DNA of 64,000 bases from CAYJBH01 sp964371365 (GCA_964371365.1 CAYJMO010000001.1:3064-67063); one strand, 5' to 3'; positions 35,708 to 45,454 are shown, counted from the stretch's first letter. Notes: generated from the letters alone by a model not told the origin. Made by a program: numbers and translations.

Positions 35708-35729
35708 GTTTGAAAATTTATTTTCAAAC
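35708..35729. terminator. AT-rich hairpin downstream of recN
   Basis: GTTTGAAAAT and ATTTTCAAAC form a near-perfect palindrome 12 bases after the recN stop. T-rich sequence follows it on the plus strand, while the minus strand has only short T runs, so termination of recN is likely but not certain. Confidence 0.5.
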
Positions 35730-35740
35730 TTTCTTTCTTT

Positions 35741-37396
35741 TTATTCTTTCATAGCTGTATTTATCAGCTCCTCGGCATTTGCCTTGGCGGTTTGTGTTAT
35801 GCTGTCCCCCGACATTATCCGCGCAAGCTCCAGTGTCCTACCCTCCATATCAAGGGGGGTTATATGGGTGGAGGCGGAATTTTTCTCGGTGGATTTTTCT
35901 ATTAATAGGTGGTTGTCAGCAAAGCAGGCAAGCTGTGCCGAGTGGGTCACTGCAAGCACCTGTCGATTTTGGGCGGTTCGTCGCATCATTCTTCCTATTT
36001 TATAGGACGATGAACCGGATACACCGGTGTCAATCTCATCATATATGACGGTCGGCATGTCGTCAACATCGGCAAGACTGTTTTTAATGGCGAGCATTAT
36101 TCTGGCAAGTTCACCGCCTGAGGCTATCTTGGTGAGCGATTTCGGCAGATCACCGGGGTTGGTGGCAATCAAAAACTCAATGTTATCCGCGCCATCCCGT
36201 GCAAGGGAACGGTGCTCACAGTGCAGTTCAAAATGCATACCCGGCATGTTAAGTTCACCGAGTGAGTTTACAATCTCCTTTTGAAGTTTTGAAAACGTCT
36301 TTTTTCGCTCCTTTGTGAGGGTTGCCGCAAGCTGCTTCGCTTGTTGACCAAGCCGGTCAATGTCTTGCTCTAACTCTGATATCGCCTGTTCGCTGTTATC
36401 TATCATGGATAATTCTTTTGAGGCTTCGTTATAATATCGTTCTATATCCTCAAGATCATCGCCATACTTCTGACGCAGTTTATATAGCTCGTCGAGGCGC
36501 ATCTCCACCGTATCAAGTTCGCCCGGCTGTGCCTCACATCGTTCCAGGGCACCGGATATGTCAACATGGAGCTCCTGCAACTCAAAAAACAGATTTTCCG
36601 CTCGCTGTTTAAAACCCTCTATCTGTGTTTCCGGAACACCGGACAGTGAATTGACCACGGTAGTCAATGACGATAATGTCCCATATTGCTCTTCGCCGAG
36701 TGTCTCTTTCGCGCCGACATAACCGTTTATTATCTTTTCAAGGTTGGTTAAAAGGTTGTGTCGTCGTTTGAGTTCCTCCGGCTCACCCTTTTTAAACGCC
36801 GCCTTTTCAATCTCGTCAATCTGAAAACGCAACAGATCGGCACGTTTTGTGTTCTCCTCCTCATTTTTTGTGAGGTTATCCAATTGTTTTATCCGCTCAC
36901 AAAGCTCTCTATAAACACTGTTGTACTGCTTTTTAAGCTCCTGCGTTCCTCCGTATCGATCGAGTAGCTTCAGCTGTGTATCAGGGGTCAAAAGATTGTA
37001 ATTCTCCTGTTGACCGTGTATGGTTAAAAGATTCGGCATGAACTCGCGTAGCATAGACACAAGTGCCGGTCGTCCGTTAATGCGAACCGTCCCCCTGCCG
37101 TCCGCGGTCAATTCACGGGTTATAATAAGTTGTTCCTGTGGCTCGAAGCCGAGCTCTGTCAATACATCACATACCTGTTTTGGCACCTTTTCAAAGACAG
37201 CGCATATGCTCCCTTTTTGTGTGCCGGTGCGCAGTACATCTTTGGGCAGACGATGTCCGAGAAGTGCTCCCACCGAGTCGATAACGATAGACTTGCCGGC
37301 ACCGGTCTCACCGGTCAAGACGTTAAACCCTCTCTCAAAGGTCACGCTTGCCCGCTCGATCACGGCAATATTCTCGATTATCAACTCACAAAGCAT
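35741..37396 (-). CDS. recN: DNA repair protein RecN
   Basis: SMC-like ATPase recruited to double-strand breaks. 551 residues: N-terminal MLCELIIENIAVIERASVTF and Walker A GETGAGKSI (about 30-38), two long coiled-coil arms (about 155-365), then the signature IASGGELARIMLAIK and Walker B TVIYDEIDTGVSG. AAAGGA lies 14 bases before the ATG, longer than ideal. Immediately upstream lies a palindromic repeat (37422-37561) where clostridia usually carry argR. Confidence 0.96.
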   Translation of the reverse strand: MLCELIIENIAVIERASVTFERGFNVLTGETGAGKSIVIDSVGALLGHRLPKDVLRTGTQKGSICAVFEKVPKQVCDVLTELGFEPQEQLIITRELTADGRGTVRINGRPALVSMLREFMPNLLTIHGQQENYNLLTPDTQLKLLDRYGGTQELKKQYNSVYRELCERIKQLDNLTKNEEENTKRADLLRFQIDEIEKAAFKKGEPEELKRRHNLLTNLEKIINGYVGAKETLGEEQYGTLSSLTTVVNSLSGVPETQIEGFKQRAENLFFELQELHVDISGALERCEAQPGELDTVEMRLDELYKLRQKYGDDLEDIERYYNEASKELSMIDNSEQAISELEQDIDRLGQQAKQLAATLTKERKKTFSKLQKEIVNSLGELNMPGMHFELHCEHRSLARDGADNIEFLIATNPGDLPKSLTKIASGGELARIMLAIKNSLADVDDMPTVIYDEIDTGVSGSSSYKIGRMMRRTAQNRQVLAVTHSAQLACFADNHLLIEKSTEKNSASTHITPLDMEGRTLELARIMSGDSITQTAKANAEELINTAMKE

Positions 37397-37421
37397 GGTC
37401 TGTTTTGTTGTCCTTTCATTT

Positions 37422-37561
37422 TTTAGTCCTTCAACTTAAAAACCAACACATCTTCCCGGCAGAAATTCCGTCTATCTGCGTTGTCGTCAATATCCTCACG
37501 CCTTGATAGGCGAAATTTCTGCTCGGTAATCTCATGTCGTTTTTCAAGTTGAATGACTATA
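37422..37561 (-). repeat. Long palindromic dispersed element, copy A
   Basis: 140 bases that on the minus strand closely match copy B (61817-61978). Each copy folds on itself: the outer 47 bases of one end are the imperfect reverse complement of the other end, with conserved blocks CCGAGCAGAAATTTCG, GATAGACGGAAT and CTGCCGGGAAGATGTGTTG. Ends read TATAGTCATTCAACTTGAAAA and a matching inverted form. It has no ORF, as expected of a MITE or similar non-autonomous palindrome. It fills the gap between nadK and recN and contributes the last codons of nadK. Confidence 0.85.
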
Positions 37562-38344
37562 TTTTCTGCGTAGTTTTTTATCTATGGCGGCGAACTGGCC
37601 TGTTTCATTAAAAAATATTAGCGGTGTAGTCCTGTCACTGCAACAAATCGCTACATCGTCATTCACAATCACCTCGTCACGTCCGTCGGCGCAGAGCTTG
37701 ACCGGTGCACTGCCGGAACTTATCCTGACCGTTATTGTCCGTTCAGCGGAAAAGACCATCGGTGGTGTGCCAAGGCTATGGGCGCAGAGCGGGGTGACGG
37801 TTATCGCCTTTAGGTTGACGTCGATGATGGGTCCTCCGGCGGACAGTGAGTAGGCGGTCGAGCCGGTCGGAGTGGAGACTATTACCCCGTCGCCGCGATA
37901 ATCTAACACCCTTATCCCATCGCACAGTACCGAAACATCCACCGTCTTGCCGACCGAACTGCCGGCGAATAAAAACTCATTCAACGCGACAAGGTTTTTG
38001 TCACTACAACTCGCCGAGAGGGTTATTCGTTCCTCACGATGGTAACTGCCATCGATAAGCTCGGTCAATCGCTCAAGATTGTCGGCTGTCAGGGCGGTCA
38101 GAAAACCAAGACGACCGACGTTTATTCCGACAATAGGTATCTCCCTGCCCATCAACAGGTGGGCGGCGTGCAACAATGTCCCGTCCCCTCCGACCGTTAT
38201 CGCAAAGTTAAAATCATCGCTCGGCAGATCATCACGGTCGGTGCACACACACTCAATACCTCTTTTACTAAAGAGCGATTTTATATCCTCGGCGACCTTA
38301 TTTGAAAGATCGCTGTTCGGGTTATTTATTACGAGAAATTTCAT
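37544..38344 (-). CDS. nadK: NAD kinase
   Basis: Makes NADP from NAD and ATP. 266 residues with the hallmark TVGGDGTLLHAAH (GGDG at about 58) and the NAD-binding TPTGSTAYSLSAGGPI. The last residues (YSHST and the TGA) lie inside the palindromic element, so the C-terminus has probably been replaced or trimmed by its insertion. The ATG overlaps the tlyA stop (ATGA). Confidence 0.96.
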   Translation of the reverse strand: MKFLVINNPNSDLSNKVAEDIKSLFSKRGIECVCTDRDDLPSDDFNFAITVGGDGTLLHAAHLLMGREIPIVGINVGRLGFLTALTADNLERLTELIDGSYHREERITLSASCSDKNLVALNEFLFAGSSVGKTVDVSVLCDGIRVLDYRGDGVIVSTPTGSTAYSLSAGGPIIDVNLKAITVTPLCAHSLGTPPMVFSAERTITVRISSGSAPVKLCADGRDEVIVNDDVAICCSDRTTPLIFFNETGQFAAIDKKLRRKYSHST

Positions 38345-39147
38345 CTATTATCTTCCATGGAAAGCTCGAAATGTGCGTTTTTCACGATCTCCTCTACATT
38401 TGGTGAAAGGTCAAACGGTCGGTTTGACAGTGCGAGGAGAAATTCGATGTTGCCTTTTGGTCCTTTGATCGGCGAGTGGTACAACCCAAAAGGGAAAAGC
38501 TCGTTTTCATCTGCAAAGGACAACACCCTCTCGATGACCTCACGATGAACCACTGCATCGCGCACCACACCATTTTTCCCAACCTGTTCACGACCTGCCT
38601 CAAATTGCGGTTTTATAAGTACAACAGCAATAAAATCATCGTCGGTGAACCTTTTAAATAGAGTAAAAATGTGGGAGAGCGAGATAAATGAGACATCGAC
38701 GGTGAAGATATCTATCTTGTGAAGAACCTTCTCCGGTTCGAGATACCTTGCGTTGGTGCGCTCCAAACAGACAACGCGCTCGTCACATCGCAGCCGATAG
38801 TCCAACTGACCGTAACCTACATCCACCGCATAGACAACCTCAGCACCGTTTTGTAACGCAAAGTCGGTAAATCCGCCGGTCGACGCGCCGATATCCATGA
38901 CCGTTTTGCCGACAAAATCAAGGGAAAAGCGCTCCTTTGCTTGTTTGAGCTTGTACGCCCCTCTGCTCACATACTGTTCGGTCGGCAGATTTAATGTTAT
39001 ATCATCGTCCGGTTTAACGGATTGACCCGGCTTGTCGGCGCGTTGACCGTTGATAAAACAGCGACCCTGCATTATCAGCGACCTCGCGCGCTCTCGTGAG
39101 GGAAGATCAAAACGCTCCTGTACCAGTTGATCCAGTCTGTTCGCCAT
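38341..39147 (-). CDS. tlyA: TlyA-family rRNA methyltransferase
   Basis: 268 residues. An N-terminal S4 RNA-binding domain (RLDQLVQERFDLPSRERARSLI, about 3-60) precedes an FtsJ-like methyltransferase with the SAM motif VMDIGASTGGFTDFAL and conserved K-D-K-like residues (LIKPQFEAGRE). TlyA methylates ribosomal RNA ribose and in some species has been called a hemolysin. The ATG overlaps the dxs stop by one base. Confidence 0.95.
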   Translation of the reverse strand: MANRLDQLVQERFDLPSRERARSLIMQGRCFINGQRADKPGQSVKPDDDITLNLPTEQYVSRGAYKLKQAKERFSLDFVGKTVMDIGASTGGFTDFALQNGAEVVYAVDVGYGQLDYRLRCDERVVCLERTNARYLEPEKVLHKIDIFTVDVSFISLSHIFTLFKRFTDDDFIAVVLIKPQFEAGREQVGKNGVVRDAVVHREVIERVLSFADENELFPFGLYHSPIKGPKGNIEFLLALSNRPFDLSPNVEEIVKNAHFELSMEDNR

Positions 39148-40976
39148 CACTCCTCCTGCTCCTTTGGTATCCGAAGCAGTTCAGAAATCGACACGGCATC
39201 CAACGACAGCTCTCGCCGAAGTTCTTTTACGGTGGCGGTCGGCACGTTTGCAATCTCAACACCTTTATCGAATATAACACCGCCATATCCCGCCGCCTGT
39301 AGCCAGCCGGATATCCGCTCCCCAAGACCGCCTATAACAACGTCGTCATGCAGTATTACAATCTTATTATAGTTGAGCAGTTCGTTAATCAGTCCCTNNN
39401 NNNNNNNCTTTATCACGTCACAACCGACCCCCTCCTCGGCAAGCAGATGCGCTGTCTTGACCGCCTCGGCCACCATTGCGCCATAGCTAAGAATAGCGAC
39501 GGCACTATGCTCACTCGGGCGAAAACTGTCAAACGCATTGCCGGTACAGGGATGCTCGGCAAGGGAAGCATCCTCGCCACCACGCGGATATCTTATCGCT
39601 CGAATGCCTTTCATTGCGACAAGTTTTTTTAACCAATGGCGCAACTCCGCAAAGTTAGAGGGAGCTATAACCACCGAACCGAGCGGCTGACAGAGGTAAT
39701 TTACGTCGTATATCCCCTGATGTGTCTCACCGTCCGCCGGCACGAGTCCGGCCCTATCCACCGCAAAGAGTAGATCCACCTCGTTGAGATAAACATCGTT
39801 CAAAATCTGATCATAACTGCGCTGTAAAAAGGTGGAATAGATTGCAACTACGGGATTGATCCCCTCCTTAGAGAGTCCGGCGGCGAAGGTCACCGCGTGC
39901 TGTTCTGCCATGCCTACATCGAAAAATCTCGTTTTATGCTGTTTTGCAAATTCCGAAAGACCGGTGCCATCCTTCATGGCAGCGGTAATTGCAACCAACC
40001 GCTCATCCTCTTTAGCAAGTTCACATAGCGTCTCCCCAAAGACAGAGGAAAAGTCCTGTCCGGATTTTTTTGATACACTCGGTGAGATGCTGTGGAACGC
40101 CTTAGGATTTTTTTCAGCGTCACGAAAGCCCTTACCCTTTTGTGTTATAACATGTATAAAAACCGGTGTGTCGAACTGGTGCACATTGTGGAACATCCGA
40201 CATAGCTCCGCCACGTTGTGCCCGTCAATTAGCCCGAAATATTGAAAACCCATCATCTCAAAAAAGGTATCGTGATAGACCGCCTGCCGAACAAGTGCCT
40301 TTGCACTGCTGATACCCTTGATAAATAGGTCTCCAAACATGGGGATTTTGTGCAAGGTCTCGCTCGTTCCGTGTTTCGCATCGGTATACTGTTTTGACAT
40401 GCGCAGTTTGTTAAGATAGCCGGAAATTGAACCGACATTTTTTGATATCGACATCTTGTTGTCGTTGAGTATCACCACCAAATTGTCAAGCCCTGCGGTA
40501 TTGTTCATGCCCTCATAGACCATGCCGCCGCCAAAACTCCCGTCACCGATGACAGCGATTACAATGCCGTCCTCCCCCTTTAGCTTCTTTGCTCTCGCCA
40601 TGCCGATAGCAGCGGACAACGCAGTATTGCCATGACCTGTTATAATGGCGTCGTGTTCACTTTCTTTCGGGCTGGGAAAGCCGGTCACTCCGCCCTTTTG
40701 ACGCAGGAGTGAAAAACCATCCTTGCGACCGGTCAAAATCTTTTGGGTGTAGCACTGGTGACCGACGTCGTATACAATCCGGTCGTTTTTATCACAAAAT
40801 ATACGGTTGAGTGCGACAATGAGCTCCACCGCACCAAGATTGGAAGCCATATGACCGCCGCTGTTCCCGACCGATTCCACCAAAAAGGAGCGTATCTCGC
40901 TACACAGCGTGATAAGCTGACCTGCCGTTAAACCTCTCAGGTCTTTCGGCTGTTTTATGGTGTCAATCAGAGACAT
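39147..40976 (-). CDS. dxs: 1-deoxy-D-xylulose-5-phosphate synthase, with a 10-N gap
   Basis: First step of the MEP isoprenoid pathway. Thiamine-diphosphate motif GDGSFGGGM..NDN near residues 155-185, conserved His in YDVGHQCYTQKIL, and the transketolase region DRAGLVPADGETHQG. The N run (39398-39407) falls near the C-terminus between DVIK and GLINELLNY; the literal frame is kept, but relatives have roughly five more residues here, so some sequence is missing. The ATG at 40976 is preferred over a TTG at 40985. Confidence 0.95.
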   Translation of the reverse strand: MSLIDTIKQPKDLRGLTAGQLITLCSEIRSFLVESVGNSGGHMASNLGAVELIVALNRIFCDKNDRIVYDVGHQCYTQKILTGRKDGFSLLRQKGGVTGFPSPKESEHDAIITGHGNTALSAAIGMARAKKLKGEDGIVIAVIGDGSFGGGMVYEGMNNTAGLDNLVVILNDNKMSISKNVGSISGYLNKLRMSKQYTDAKHGTSETLHKIPMFGDLFIKGISSAKALVRQAVYHDTFFEMMGFQYFGLIDGHNVAELCRMFHNVHQFDTPVFIHVITQKGKGFRDAEKNPKAFHSISPSVSKKSGQDFSSVFGETLCELAKEDERLVAITAAMKDGTGLSEFAKQHKTRFFDVGMAEQHAVTFAAGLSKEGINPVVAIYSTFLQRSYDQILNDVYLNEVDLLFAVDRAGLVPADGETHQGIYDVNYLCQPLGSVVIAPSNFAELRHWLKKLVAMKGIRAIRYPRGGEDASLAEHPCTGNAFDSFRPSEHSAVAILSYGAMVAEAVKTAHLLAEEGVGCDVIKXXXXGLINELLNYNKIVILHDDVVIGGLGERISGWLQAAGYGGVIFDKGVEIANVPTATVKELRRELSLDAVSISELLRIPKEQEE

Positions 40977-41040
40977 TTCCGACAATCCCTCTCTATAATT
41001 AAAGGCATATAAATTGAATAAACTCTTTGCGCTTTTTGGC

Positions 41041-41931
41041 TCAACTTCTTCGTTTTAACAACTCTTCCTGAAGACATAACAGGAAAGAACACTTCTCACC
41101 AAAGACCGCCTCCAACTCGCGTGCATTTTCCTCTGCAAGCAGATCGGCGTACTTTTGCGCCCTTTCTTTACCATATAAAGTAACATAGGTGGTCTTTCCG
41201 CTTACAACATCACTGCCTATCGGCTTTCCGAGTTCCTCCTCGGTGGAGGTGATATCTAATATATCATCAATTATCTGAAAAGTCAGTCCCAGAGTGAACG
41301 CAAAGTCGCGCAGTGTCAAAAACTCCTGACTGTTCGAGCCGGCGGCAATAGCGCCGAGCTGAACCGAGGTAGAAATTAGCGCGCCGGTCTTGTTGCGGTG
41401 AATCTCATTAAGCATACTTTCGGTGATGGTGCGATCGCAGTTGTTGAGATCCAAATCCTGACCGTAGATAACTCCGCCAAGCCCTGCGGAATAAGATAAT
41501 AATTGAACTGCCGTCAAAAGCGCCTCTGCCGGAATCTGTGCCGAGGCGACAACGCCGAACGCATGAGTGAGCAGGCTGTCACCGGCGAGCAGTGCACTTG
41601 CCTCTCCATATTTGACGTGACATGCCGGCATACCGCGGCGTAGATTGTCGTCATCCATACAGGGCAGGTCGTCGTGTATCAAGGTATAGCAGTGAATCAT
41701 CTCCACCGCCGCGGCGAGGCTCAGCGCCTTTTCATAGCTCTGACATAGCATGTCACACACGGCTAACACCAGCACACCGCGTATCCTCTTTCCTCCGGAT
41801 AAAAGGCTGTACTCCGCCGCCTTTGCGACCTCGCTGTCACGGTGTGGCAACATACTGACCACTTCGGTCAACGTATGTTCTACTGCATTTTTATACTCTT
41901 TTAGTTTGTCGTTATACATCATGTTATCCAT
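41041..41931 (-). CDS. ispA: Polyprenyl (farnesyl/geranyl) diphosphate synthase
   Basis: 296 residues of the short-chain trans-prenyl synthase family. First Asp-rich motif DDLPCMDDDNLRRG, second DDILD (in QIIDDILDITST), and the GGKRIRG substrate motif near residue 50. Together with dxs and the exonuclease VII genes it forms the standard clostridial block. A copy of the TGACC-N5-GGTCA palindrome lies at its 5' end (41856). Confidence 0.94.
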   Translation of the reverse strand: MDNMMYNDKLKEYKNAVEHTLTEVVSMLPHRDSEVAKAAEYSLLSGGKRIRGVLVLAVCDMLCQSYEKALSLAAAVEMIHCYTLIHDDLPCMDDDNLRRGMPACHVKYGEASALLAGDSLLTHAFGVVASAQIPAEALLTAVQLLSYSAGLGGVIYGQDLDLNNCDRTITESMLNEIHRNKTGALISTSVQLGAIAAGSNSQEFLTLRDFAFTLGLTFQIIDDILDITSTEEELGKPIGSDVVSGKTTYVTLYGKERAQKYADLLAEENARELEAVFGEKCSFLLCLQEELLKRRS

Positions 41932-41956
41932 ATCAGTTACATCCTTTCTATCGGAA

Positions 41957-42142
41957 TTAATCCTCTTTATAAGTCTCGAGCCCTACCTCGACAGTGTTAA
42001 GCAGCCCCTCGCACTCAAGACGCAATTTCTCCCCCTGCTCATATAGAGGCAGAAGTTCCTCTATGCCGGTTTCATCGTCTGCAATCTTGACCGCGATCTT
42101 TTCCAGTTCGGCTAAAGCCTGTTCAAACGTCCTCTTTTCCAT
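41957..42142 (-). CDS. xseB: Exodeoxyribonuclease VII small subunit
   Basis: 61 residues, two helices: MEKRTFEQALAELEKIAVKI with ETGIEELLPLYEQGEKLRLEC, typical of XseB. The ATG at 42142 has AAAGGA upstream; longer frames reach into xseA. It lies 10 bases after the xseA stop. Confidence 0.94.
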   Translation of the reverse strand: MEKRTFEQALAELEKIAVKIADDETGIEELLPLYEQGEKLRLECEGLLNTVEVGLETYKED

Positions 42143-42152
42143 ATAATCCTTT

Positions 42153-43292
42153 CTACAACGTTTTTGGGCTGACATTCTCAACTAAACACTCGATAAACGC
42201 CTCCTTGGTCTCAAGCTCGATATGATCTCCTTTGTTCGGAAGGAGCTCCCCGAGTGGTTTTTGTTCACGTCTTATGACAGCATATCCTTTTTTAAGCACC
42301 CTATTCGGATCAAAGGCGGTGAGTCGGTCACCGAGTGTGTTAAGCCTCAACCGAGCACGCTCAACCCGTGATTTTGTTGTATCTTGAAGTTTTTGTGCAA
42401 CATCTGACAATCGTTGTTTTGACATATTGACCGCTGATGCTATTCTCTTTTTATCTATCGCACCACACGCCACTTTATATCGATAGAGCAGTTGTGACGG
42501 GTCGATTAATACAATCTCCGCCGCGGCGGTAGGTGTAGCGGCTCGTACATCCGCTACAAGGTCGCTGATAAGCAGATCAATCTCATGTCCTATAGCGGAC
42601 ACCACCGGTTTTTCAGCGTTGTATATCGCCTCGGCTATAACCTCGCTGTTAAAAACAAACAGATCTTCGGCACTGCCGCCGCCCCTTGTAACCAATATCA
42701 GCTCAACATCGGGGTGTCGATCGAGGGCTCTTATGCCTTGAGCGATGGGATCTGCCGCCGTCGCACCCTGTACCGGTGTGTCAAAAAGAATGAAACGAAT
42801 ACTCTTCAACGTGCGTCTGCGCACCACAGCGAGTATGTCCTGAAGCGCCGCACCGTCCTTAGAGGTCACAAGCCCGATACACGCCGGGCTATCCGGCAGG
42901 GGCTTTTTGTGTGACGGATCAAAAAAACCTCGTTGTTCCAATCGCTGTTTTGTCTTTAAAAATGCGGCATTCAGCGCACCCTCCCCGTCCAAAAACATAT
43001 GGGTGACATAGAGCTGAAAACTACCATCCTTCTGGTACAGCGTTGCCCTTGCACGCACTAAAAGCTGCATACCGTCCTCCGGCACAAAGGACAAACGGTC
43101 GGCATCACGCGAGAACATGACCGCCTTGACACTACTCTCACTGTCCTTTAGGATAAAGTAACAGTGTCCCGACTTACGATGAAGGTGAAAGGAGGCGAGC
43201 TCGGCAGTGATGACGAGATCGCAGAGTGCCTCATTGTTGTCGAGTAGGTCTTTAACAAAGCGGTTTAACGCCGATATACTAATCGGTTCCAT
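42153..43292 (-). CDS. xseA: Exodeoxyribonuclease VII large subunit
   Basis: 379 residues starting MEPISISALNRFVKDLL, with the OB-fold (LVITAELASFHLHRKSGHCYF) and the catalytic region LVTRGGGSAEDLFVFNSE and SAIGHEIDLLISDLVAD. The start overlaps the nusB end by 14 bases. The family is usually about 400 residues; this one is slightly short at the C-terminus. Confidence 0.96.
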   Translation of the reverse strand: MEPISISALNRFVKDLLDNNEALCDLVITAELASFHLHRKSGHCYFILKDSESSVKAVMFSRDADRLSFVPEDGMQLLVRARATLYQKDGSFQLYVTHMFLDGEGALNAAFLKTKQRLEQRGFFDPSHKKPLPDSPACIGLVTSKDGAALQDILAVVRRRTLKSIRFILFDTPVQGATAADPIAQGIRALDRHPDVELILVTRGGGSAEDLFVFNSEVIAEAIYNAEKPVVSAIGHEIDLLISDLVADVRAATPTAAAEIVLIDPSQLLYRYKVACGAIDKKRIASAVNMSKQRLSDVAQKLQDTTKSRVERARLRLNTLGDRLTAFDPNRVLKKGYAVIRREQKPLGELLPNKGDHIELETKEAFIECLVENVSPKTL

Positions 43293-43692
43293 CTTTTTCG
43301 TCCATCTCCTTAAAAACCGCCGAGAGAACTCCGTTGACAAACTGAAAATCGCTTTCCTCGCCGTATCGTTTAGCAATCTCCACCGCCTCATTGATGGACA
43401 CCCCACTCGGGTTATCGCCGGCGAAATAAAGCTCGGCTATTGCAACACGCAAAACGGCAATGGAGACACGAGACACGCGCTCAAATTCCCAACCCTTGAG
43501 GTTCACTCTAATTTTTTCATCAATAAAGACGTTGTTTTGGTCGAATGCCGTCACCAACTGACGACAAAAGGTATCCGGCTCGATATCGTCCGACTCTATC
43601 AAACCGGCAATAGCCTCCTCGGCCGAAATAGGGCCGAAGGAGGCTGAAAATATTGCAACAAATGCTGTTTCACGTGCTTTTCTTCTGTTCAT
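43279..43692 (-). CDS. nusB: Transcription antitermination factor NusB
   Basis: 137 residues, all-helical. The start MNRRKARETAFVAIFS and the C-terminal INEAVEIAKRYGEESDFQFVNGVLSAV are diagnostic. NusB acts with NusE on boxA of rRNA operons. It precedes xseA with overlap and follows the Asp23 gene. Confidence 0.95.
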   Translation of the reverse strand: MNRRKARETAFVAIFSASFGPISAEEAIAGLIESDDIEPDTFCRQLVTAFDQNNVFIDEKIRVNLKGWEFERVSRVSIAVLRVAIAELYFAGDNPSGVSINEAVEIAKRYGEESDFQFVNGVLSAVFKEMDEKDGTD

Positions 43693-43736
43693 TATTTTGT
43701 ATTCCTTTGAGCATAGACGGTCATCGGGAAAAACCC

Positions 43737-44098
43737 TTACAACCCCTGTTGCTCCGAGATACCACAGACTATGACGTTGACCTTTGAGACGGTTATTCCG
43801 GTCATATTCTGTACCGCCGACTTGACGCTATCCTGCACTGCCCTGCCGACAACACGGATTTTTGTGCCGAGATCGACGATGATNNNNNNNNNNCAATTAC
43901 CGCGACACCGGCGGTGATCGTGACCGATATCGGGTTAACAGATGCCACCTTGTTGATAATGGATTTTATGCCGAGGTTCCCTTTCGAGAGATCCTTGACC
44001 TCCGATACCTCCATTGCCGCAATCTTGGCTATATTTGATATAACTTCGGTGGAGACCTGAACGCGTCCCCCGTCCTGCTGAGCTTTATTTACTTCCAT
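43737..44098 (-). CDS. Asp23/Gls24-family envelope protein, interrupted by a 10-N gap
   Basis: About 120 residues with motif QVSTEVISNIAKIAAMEVSE at the start and, after the gap at 43884-43893, IIVDLGTKIRVVGRAVQDSV and MTGITVSKVNVIVCGISEQQ to a TAA at 43737. The halves are not in frame if N is counted as 10, so the gap is a placeholder. Such proteins lie before nusB in many clostridia and are tied to envelope homeostasis; the precise role is unknown. Confidence 0.85.
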
Positions 44099-44167
44099 TG
44101 CTGTAAATCCCTTTTGTTAGGTGTGGATATATATGTTTATTATATCACAACTTTTTACAAAGAGCAA

Positions 44168-44776
44168 CTATTTAACCTCTACAATTTTAATATTTTTAGC
44201 CTCAATGTCAGTTTTACTCATGACCATGTCACGCAACTGCATGACCTCTTGTCCGGTCAGCGACGAACTTTTTGTCATGACCGCTATGTTTGCACTATCA
44301 CCGTCTATGTATACAACACACTCCACAAAACCTTTTGCCTTTGCGAGACTCTCGATCTCATCTTCCACAGTGATACTGCTTATTGTGTCGGAAAGTGTAG
44401 CGGTCAATACCGCCTTATCCTCCTCACCGAGTTCGACATCCTCTAAAGTTTCTTGCATCTTTTCCAGTGCCTCATCTCTTGATTTGTCACGGGACAGTCT
44501 TGCCTCCTCAAAATATTCAAGACTTTCCTGCTGGGTTAGGCTTACAAGCTGAGCATCACCATAGTTGCGCTGTAAATCCTCCTCGGTGACTTCTTCGGCG
44601 TTTTCGGTGGACAGCACAGTGAGCTCCGTCATGACCGCCTCCTCCTCTAACATTCTGTAGTCGGTATTACTCTCGGCATATTGCCAGTTGAGAAACACCG
44701 CAACCGCCAATGCGAGAAGAAGGGATAAAAAGGTCACCTGTTTTTTAATTTTAAAGTGTTTGAATTTTTTAAGCAT
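44168..44776 (-). CDS. spoIIIAH: Stage III sporulation protein AH
   Basis: 202 residues. One N-terminal membrane helix (about 14-31) and an extracytoplasmic YscJ/FliF-like ring domain (DEALEKMQETLEDVELGEEDK, VECVVYIDGDSANIAVMT). SpoIIIAH binds SpoIIQ across the forespore membranes to form the feeding-tube channel. It is the last gene of the spoIIIA operon; spoIIQ is not in this window. Confidence 0.93.
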   Translation of the reverse strand: MLKKFKHFKIKKQVTFLSLLLALAVAVFLNWQYAESNTDYRMLEEEAVMTELTVLSTENAEEVTEEDLQRNYGDAQLVSLTQQESLEYFEEARLSRDKSRDEALEKMQETLEDVELGEEDKAVLTATLSDTISSITVEDEIESLAKAKGFVECVVYIDGDSANIAVMTKSSSLTGQEVMQLRDMVMSKTDIEAKNIKIVEVK

Positions 44777-44896
44777 GTATGGCCATACCTTTCTGCCTGA
44801 CGGCTGTTTTGCAGATATCTCGCCGGGGTCGGCATCACCTGCTTTTTAATCCTCTGTTTCATTATATGAATGCTTTCTTTATAGTATTCCTATAAA

Positions 44897-45454
44897 CTAA
44901 GCAAGCTTGCCGACAAAAACATTGTTGCCGGACACGCCGGTCACCACCTCACACAGCTCGGTCACCGAGGTGATGATCCCTATGTCATCTCCCCCCTCAC
45001 AGAGCACCGCCACACCTAAAACAGCCGGCTCATACTCCTTTTCAATTAGGGCGGTGTCGTTGCCGTTTTCATCCTCTACTATAATATAGTCGGTGGAATA
45101 ACCGGTCTTTGTGTCGGTATCCTGCTCGGTACTGCTTATCTCCTCGTCGCTGTTTTCAATCTTTGCATAGACCTTTTGACCTGTTCCCTCGATGGTTACC
45201 ATCACCTTGGTCACGCCGGCACCCTCTATCTGCTCGATAAGTGCAATTAGCCTCTCCTCATAGTCCCGCTCCAACTCGACCGGATCGTACTCCACCTGCT
45301 CCGACGTCGATGTTGTCGTAGGGAAACCATCGAACATAAGCAGTATCACCCCAAAAATTAACAACGAAATCAACCAGTAATACTTTTTCAGATCAATCTT
45401 GCTTAAAAGCTTCGAGAGCTCCGGTGGTGACTTTCTTGTTTTCTTCTCCGACAT
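44897..45454 (-). CDS. spoIIIAG: Stage III sporulation protein AG
   Basis: 185 residues: a single membrane helix (about 28-44, WLISLLIFGVILLMFDG) and an extracellular domain with YEERLIALIEQIEGAGVTKVMV and EPAVLGVAVLCEGGDD, as in the ring-forming SpoIIIAG. The middle segment (about 100-150) is acidic (SDEEISSTEQDTDTKTG). A 120-base gap separates it from spoIIIAH. Confidence 0.93.
   Translation of the reverse strand: MSEKKTRKSPPELSKLLSKIDLKKYYWLISLLIFGVILLMFDGFPTTTSTSEQVEYDPVELERDYEERLIALIEQIEGAGVTKVMVTIEGTGQKVYAKIENSDEEISSTEQDTDTKTGYSTDYIIVEDENGNDTALIEKEYEPAVLGVAVLCEGGDDIGIITSVTELCEVVTGVSGNNVFVGKLA

Noticed and set aside
35614..35740. T-box leader for tyrS
   Set aside because: Only about 115 bases, with no T-box consensus or long stem I structure.
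44777..44896. 43-codon open frame between spoIIIAG and spoIIIAH
   Set aside because: No ribosome site, basic random-looking composition, and it overlaps spoIIIAH.
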